Source: Warburgia ugandensis (taxonomy: Eukaryota; Streptophyta; Magnoliopsida; Canellales; Canellaceae). Taken from it: a stretch of 64,000 nucleotides of DNA. Shown here piece by piece: positions 59,711 to 64,000 of this stretch. The translations under genes and the position numbers were made by a program. Position 1 is the stretch's first letter, and every line of letters begins with the position of its first letter. The DNA lies in assembly GCA_035236585.1 (NCBI GenBank), contig CP141135.1, positions 7,040,001-7,104,000 on the forward strand. Reading direction: 5' to 3'. Below the pieces are notes generated by a model. That model did no database searches. It saw only the letters and a program-made list of their open reading frames with translations, and was not told where the DNA came from.

Positions 59711-61830
59711 CATCCAAAAAGTTATTTCAGCTATAGACCATCATATTATCATCCGATGGGTGAAAGTGGCCAACTGATCGATGTGCCATCCCTAACAATC
59801 AGTCGCTTCTATGTTTTAATTACTAAATGGAAGTTAGAAGAAAGGTTCAGAAGGTAGATGACTGGACGGCATCAGTTGCAATGTGAGATGAACTATGCCC
59901 GAAACAAAATCCCTCGTTTCACTAGCTAACTTTCTTGAGGATGCTGTTGCTCTTGGATCTTGATTATTTTTAACAGACATCCCTAGTGGCCCATGTATGG
60001 CTGTGTTGGTTATCTTGTCCAATAATCTGATGAGGCAAAAAATGTCAACTCCAGTATCCAATTGAGCTTTTAGGAAATAGACATGGGCCTTCAAAGGGTA
60101 TCTCATTCATTCACTTGTGGGCTGAGGTACTGGGCCTTTGGCAGGCCAGCACAAAGAAGACAAAAGGGTGGGCTTTAACTAATCCTTTTATGTCTAGTAA
60201 AAGATAAAAACCAATATGAGAAAAATAAAAAAGATATAAAAATTATTTTTAATGAAAAGTTTAACTTCTAAAAATTTCTAGAAATTAGTAGCCTTTGCTA
60301 ATCCTAGTGCTTTTATTTGACTACTAAAAGATATTAAAAAAAATTATTTAAAAGAATGCAATAATTTTGTTTTTGTTGAAGCACATGATTGCAAACATTA
60401 TTAGATTCAATTAAAGTTTGACTTCAAAATATAAGTTAATGGAAGTTTGTCCAACGACAATATGGAAATATATTAATGTAAAGATTCATTATGGAGGAGC
60501 TTTAATATTAGAGGGTGAAGAAAGGATAAAAAATTAGGAGCAAATAGTTAAGTGTGAGAAAGTATGAACAACAAAGTGGGAGTCAAAATATGAAAGACTA
60601 GAAGAAAAATGTGTGACATAGAGAGGATTAAATTATTAATGCCTTAAAATAAGGTTCAGGAGTTGAAGAAAAATGGGTCAAAATAAAATAGAACTCATAA
60701 ATGTTTAAAAAAAGGAGAAAAATAAATGAGAAAAGTGACAGTGAGGTGCTTAACCTTTTTCTTTATTATATAGGAGACCGACAAATTGCTTAGGCAATGC
60801 TCACGCAAACTTAAAATAGTACATAAATACTAATTTGCGAAAAATGAAGTTTGACTTGGACAAAGTTGCTAAGTATAGAGCATGAAAATATTTGTAAGAC
60901 TAAAATAAAATATTTGAAATTACATAAATTGCAAATTGGAACTCGAGTAATTTTTGAGAGGGGTGGAGAAGGGATGCATAAAGCATGAGGGACAAAACTC
61001 AAAACCTAATAAAGTGGAGCTAAAGTAGGAAATGTTACAATTGTTGCATAATTTCAATGTTTAAAAAGTAATAATAAAGAAGGAAGATGCTAAAAAGTCA
61101 GAGACACTTACTTGCTCAAGGGTAATGAATATTTTTTGGGCCCACATATACGATAAATTCATTGACTTGGTAGAAGATGGCAAGCCAATTTCATCGAAGC
61201 TGATCTTGTCTTGATTGGATATTTCTAGACTATTGATCTAATAAACCCTATTTAGGCTTACGAAATCATGAATGAATGGCTTTGGTAGACTATAGATTGC
61301 CAGTGAAATGCGTTGGAACTAAACCATGACAATTTGTTGCCAACGATGAACAAATTATCGGTTTGGATTCATGGATCAACATTTAGACTTCAAATGTGAG
61401 CCCAAAGATTGCCTTTGTTCCTTATAGATGGGAAAACTGCCTTATTTAGTACCTAAAGGAACTTGAAGTAAGAACTGTTAATTAATTAATGGGAGAAAAT
61501 AAGGGAGGTTAGAGGAAAAATAGGGTGAAGGAAGGGATTGAGGAGTTAATGCCTATAGTTAAGAAGTTGAGAAGGAGTTTTTTTTTAAAAGGTAAAAAAT
61601 GGGAAAAAAATAAATGATAAAAGTGCCACATATTAGAGAAATAGAATAGTTCAATGCTTGACCCTTTTACTTTCTTTAATGTATAGTAAACATAGATAAA
61701 CGATACTCTTCTCTATACTTTTGGCAAAAATATATGGTAATGGCGGTCATGTTCCCAGGCATTTTCAACATTGCACCAGTAGGGCAAAATCCAGTATATG
61801 GACTTATCAGTGCCTAGGAATTTTTTATGT
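59711..61830. other. Intergenic, nothing recognised
   Basis: AT-rich. Two stretches resemble each other (AATAAATGAGAAAAGTGACA near 60723 and AATAAATGATAAAAGTGCCA near 61610, each followed by a TTTCTTTA..TATAG phrase), hinting at another old duplication. No gene was identified. Confidence 0.4.
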
Positions 61831-61974
61831 GTTCTTGAGGTTATGGGTTCAAGACATGGAAACAGCCTCTTGTCAAATGCAATGTAAAGTTGAGTACCAT
61901 TGACCTTTGTGGTCCGCCCCTTCTTCGAACCTCGCATACGTGACAACTTCATGCACCGGGGCAGCCCTTTTTAT
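61831..61974 (+). mobile_element. Au-type SINE, 5'-truncated
   Basis: Blocks: TTCTTGAGGTTATGGGTTCA, GGAAACAGCCTCTTGTCAAA, GCAATGTAAAGTTGAGTACC, TTTGTGGTCCGCCCCTTCTT, then CATGCACCGGGGCAGCCCTT and TTT. The 3' end is very well kept; the A-box end is missing. Confidence 0.85.
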
Positions 61975-63330
61975 GAGAATCATCTTTAGGCAAAATCCCT
62001 AGTAAAAGCACAGCAAATGACAAAGCCACAATATCTCTTTACAGGCAACCATAAAAGTCAAAAGACTTTATTTTGAAAAGAAGAAAGGATGCAACCTAAA
62101 TGTAAACTACGTTTGGGTTATCTGACCCATTCATTGCCTTATTTAGGCTACCTGGGAAACTTCATACACCATCGCAGCATGCTTCTAGCTTTTAGTTTTT
62201 CAGTTGAAAATTCCAATGGTCAGGGTTTAAAAATCAGAAATGGTATAATTTCAATCATCTAACGATCATGAATTTTGATATCTACCCAAATTAACGCCAG
62301 ACATTATTAATGGATCAGATAGTTCAAAAGGGAGCCCAGCCAATTTTGCATCCTGATAATGCATTCTTTTCGGCTCTGCCAAGCATTTTGTTTTTAAAAA
62401 CATCAATCTGTTAAACACCGATCCACTGTAAAAACTTCTAATCAGATGTCCGTCTGCATGGCATCAAGGTAACGTGAATTATTCAACAAGTGCGTCTCAC
62501 CACTGGAGACGCCATAGAAAGATGTGGGCCGGAGATCAAAAGTTCGGATCATGAACCTGAGTCCCATATTGACTTCACCATGTGTAAAATCCGAGAACGG
62601 ATCCACATGTTGCTAGGATCATATCACATGGCCTGCCTAAGAAGTCGCCGGCTCAACGTAATGGATCACAAACACCACTTGTAGTTCAATTCGGATCATA
62701 CCAGATGCACATAGTTGCCAGTTCACTCTCTAGTAGTTTTCATTTGGGAGTTTTAAACTTGAATTCTCACCCATTTTCACGTTGGCATCTACAGAATTGA
62801 AGTCTAAAGAATCATTTCTCACGTAAAGAATTAGATTAATGGACGCCCATCACCCCCAAAGATACAGAACTGAAAGTCTAATGGAAAGTGTTGCTTGGAC
62901 AGGACAAACATGTAACCATGGATAACCTTATGAAACGAGGAATGACCATGGAGAACGGATACTGTTTATGTATACTAGATCCATTAACGACCTCCCATTT
63001 GCTCATACATCGCAAAGAATCAGCAAACTTATGGAATGAATCTCTGAACTGCTTCAAGATTTAGTGAATAATGGCGGCAACGGTTCTGCAGCTGATCAAT
63101 CAATGGAGAATTCACACAATCTCCAAAAAGTGGAGATTATCATAAGAACTTGCTCTTGGTGCAACCCTTCGGCAGATGTGGATTGAGATGAACTATAGAG
63201 CCTTTGAAGGCAAAGAAACTCACACTCCATGGGATTGTCAACAGCATTAGACATCGCTTATTGGGCATCTTTCCACACGTTATTCATGCATTCTATGCTG
63301 CAAATTCTCTCATTGCGGGATGCTTTCCAA
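61975..63330. other. Intergenic, nothing recognised
   Basis: No gene or named repeat. The stretch at 63200-63340 may already belong to the RNase H-bearing relic that follows, but its frames are not interpretable. Confidence 0.4.
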
Positions 63331-63384
63331 GAAATCACTGGACCATCCAAGAAGACCAAACCATCATGGACTGCCTCCTATACG

Positions 63385-63600
63385 GGTGGATAAAACCTAG
63401 TTGTAATGGATCCAGACTCAGCCAACAGAACAGCAGGTCTAGGTGGAATAATCCAAGACCAGGAAGGCAATATATTAGCGGAATTTTCAAAGCTAGCAGG
63501 TTAAATTGATGCAAACGAAAAATTCTTGCTGCTAAGGAAGGCATTGCTCATGATTTTCATCAACCATGCATCATAGAAGGAGCATCATCAAACGATACCA
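63385..63600 (+). pseudogene. RNase H domain relic, probably of a LINE
   Basis: GWIKPSCNGS (about 63387-63416) resembles the strand-1 motif GWxKxNxDGS of plant LINE RNase H. In the next frame SANRTAGLGGIIQDQEGNIL and AEFSKLAG (about 63420-63505) match the following strands, and ANEKFLLLRKALLM continues near 63510. The frame shift and the short extent show it is dead. It could come from an L1-type LINE or a stand-alone RNase H-like host gene; no reverse transcriptase is seen next to it. Confidence 0.7.
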
Positions 63601-64000
63601 AGTAATGAAAAAGCCAAATTAAGTCCCTTGCAAGCATATGTATTTTGTTGATGAGATTATTGAGTTGCTCAAGAGCAGAGAGTTCAAGATCGTTCACACG
63701 TTTTGATCACAAACTCGGTGCAGATGAGAGAGGCATAAACAGGCTGTAAATTCTCTCTAGCATTTCTTATGCTCTTAATAAAACTTGCCAACTTTTATCA
63801 GATTAAAAAGAAAGACAAGGTACTGTTGCAGATCGACAGTATTTCGAAGGAAAAGGAGGAAGGATGCAATTAGAAACAATTGGTGCCAATAGCAGTATCC
63901 AGATAACAACTTTGATATGGAATTCATAGCATGATGGAAGTCACGCTAGTGGCGTAACTGGTGATTTTCCTGTCACTGTAGGATTGCATCAAGGATCAGC
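63601..64000. other. Intergenic to window end, nothing recognised
   Basis: No coding region, RNA gene or named repeat was identified in the last 400 bases. Confidence 0.35.

Noticed and set aside
1-64000. CRISPR-like arrays, tRNA or rRNA genes, organelle insertions
   Set aside because: The direct repeats present are long tandem duplications, minisatellites or transposon ends; no equal-spacer array, no cloverleaf and no plastid or mitochondrial gene sequence was recognised by eye.

Overview
The window is nuclear DNA of a flowering plant. The genes have plant-type introns, the two intact genes belong to plant-specific families (DUF630/DUF632 and DUF241), and the intergenic space is AT-rich and full of decayed plant transposable elements. 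The style of the dispersed repeats and the abundance of Au-type SINEs would suit a magnoliid, but this is only a weak inference.

Two genes look intact. The first lies on the minus strand at 15980-10307. It has four coding exons whose GT/AG junctions keep one frame to give 818 residues, and it encodes a DUF630/DUF632 protein of the NRG2/APSR1-like group. The second, at 44089-43196 on the minus strand, is a single-exon DUF241 protein of 297 residues. They are unrelated and about 27 kb apart.

Layout from left to right: 230-2937 is a 2.7-kb solo LTR with a perfect 5-bp target duplication. 3013-4141 is a threefold tandem repeat of about 325 bp. 10307-15980 is the DUF630/DUF632 gene. 19243-20365 is a decayed CACTA transposase, abutted by an RTE-type LINE (20366-22510). 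Next comes a 55-bp minisatellite (22768-23030). At 31130-31495 is the 3' end of a second RTE LINE on the minus strand, followed directly by two tandem pseudogene copies of an MSL-type mechanosensitive channel gene with a period of 1088 bp (31505-33520). A third RTE LINE lies at 35797-37300. The 3' end of an L1-type LINE lies at 39115-40560 and carries a 215-bp insert with an 8-bp target duplication. The DUF241 gene follows, then an inverted-repeat hairpin array (46187-46500). A whole but decayed Ty1/copia element with both LTRs and a 5-bp target duplication occupies 51640-56241. A diverged segmental duplication covers 56.4-59.7 kb, and an RNase H relic lies at 63.4 kb. Ten Au-type SINE copies are scattered throughout.

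I looked for an unusual system (gene cluster, CRISPR-like array, RNA gene, viral insertion beyond ordinary retroelements) and found none. The best leads are structural: two RTE LINE copies that each carry a different internal tandem duplication, the tandem MSL pseudogene, the nested insertion in the L1 LINE, and the 46.2-kb hairpin array.
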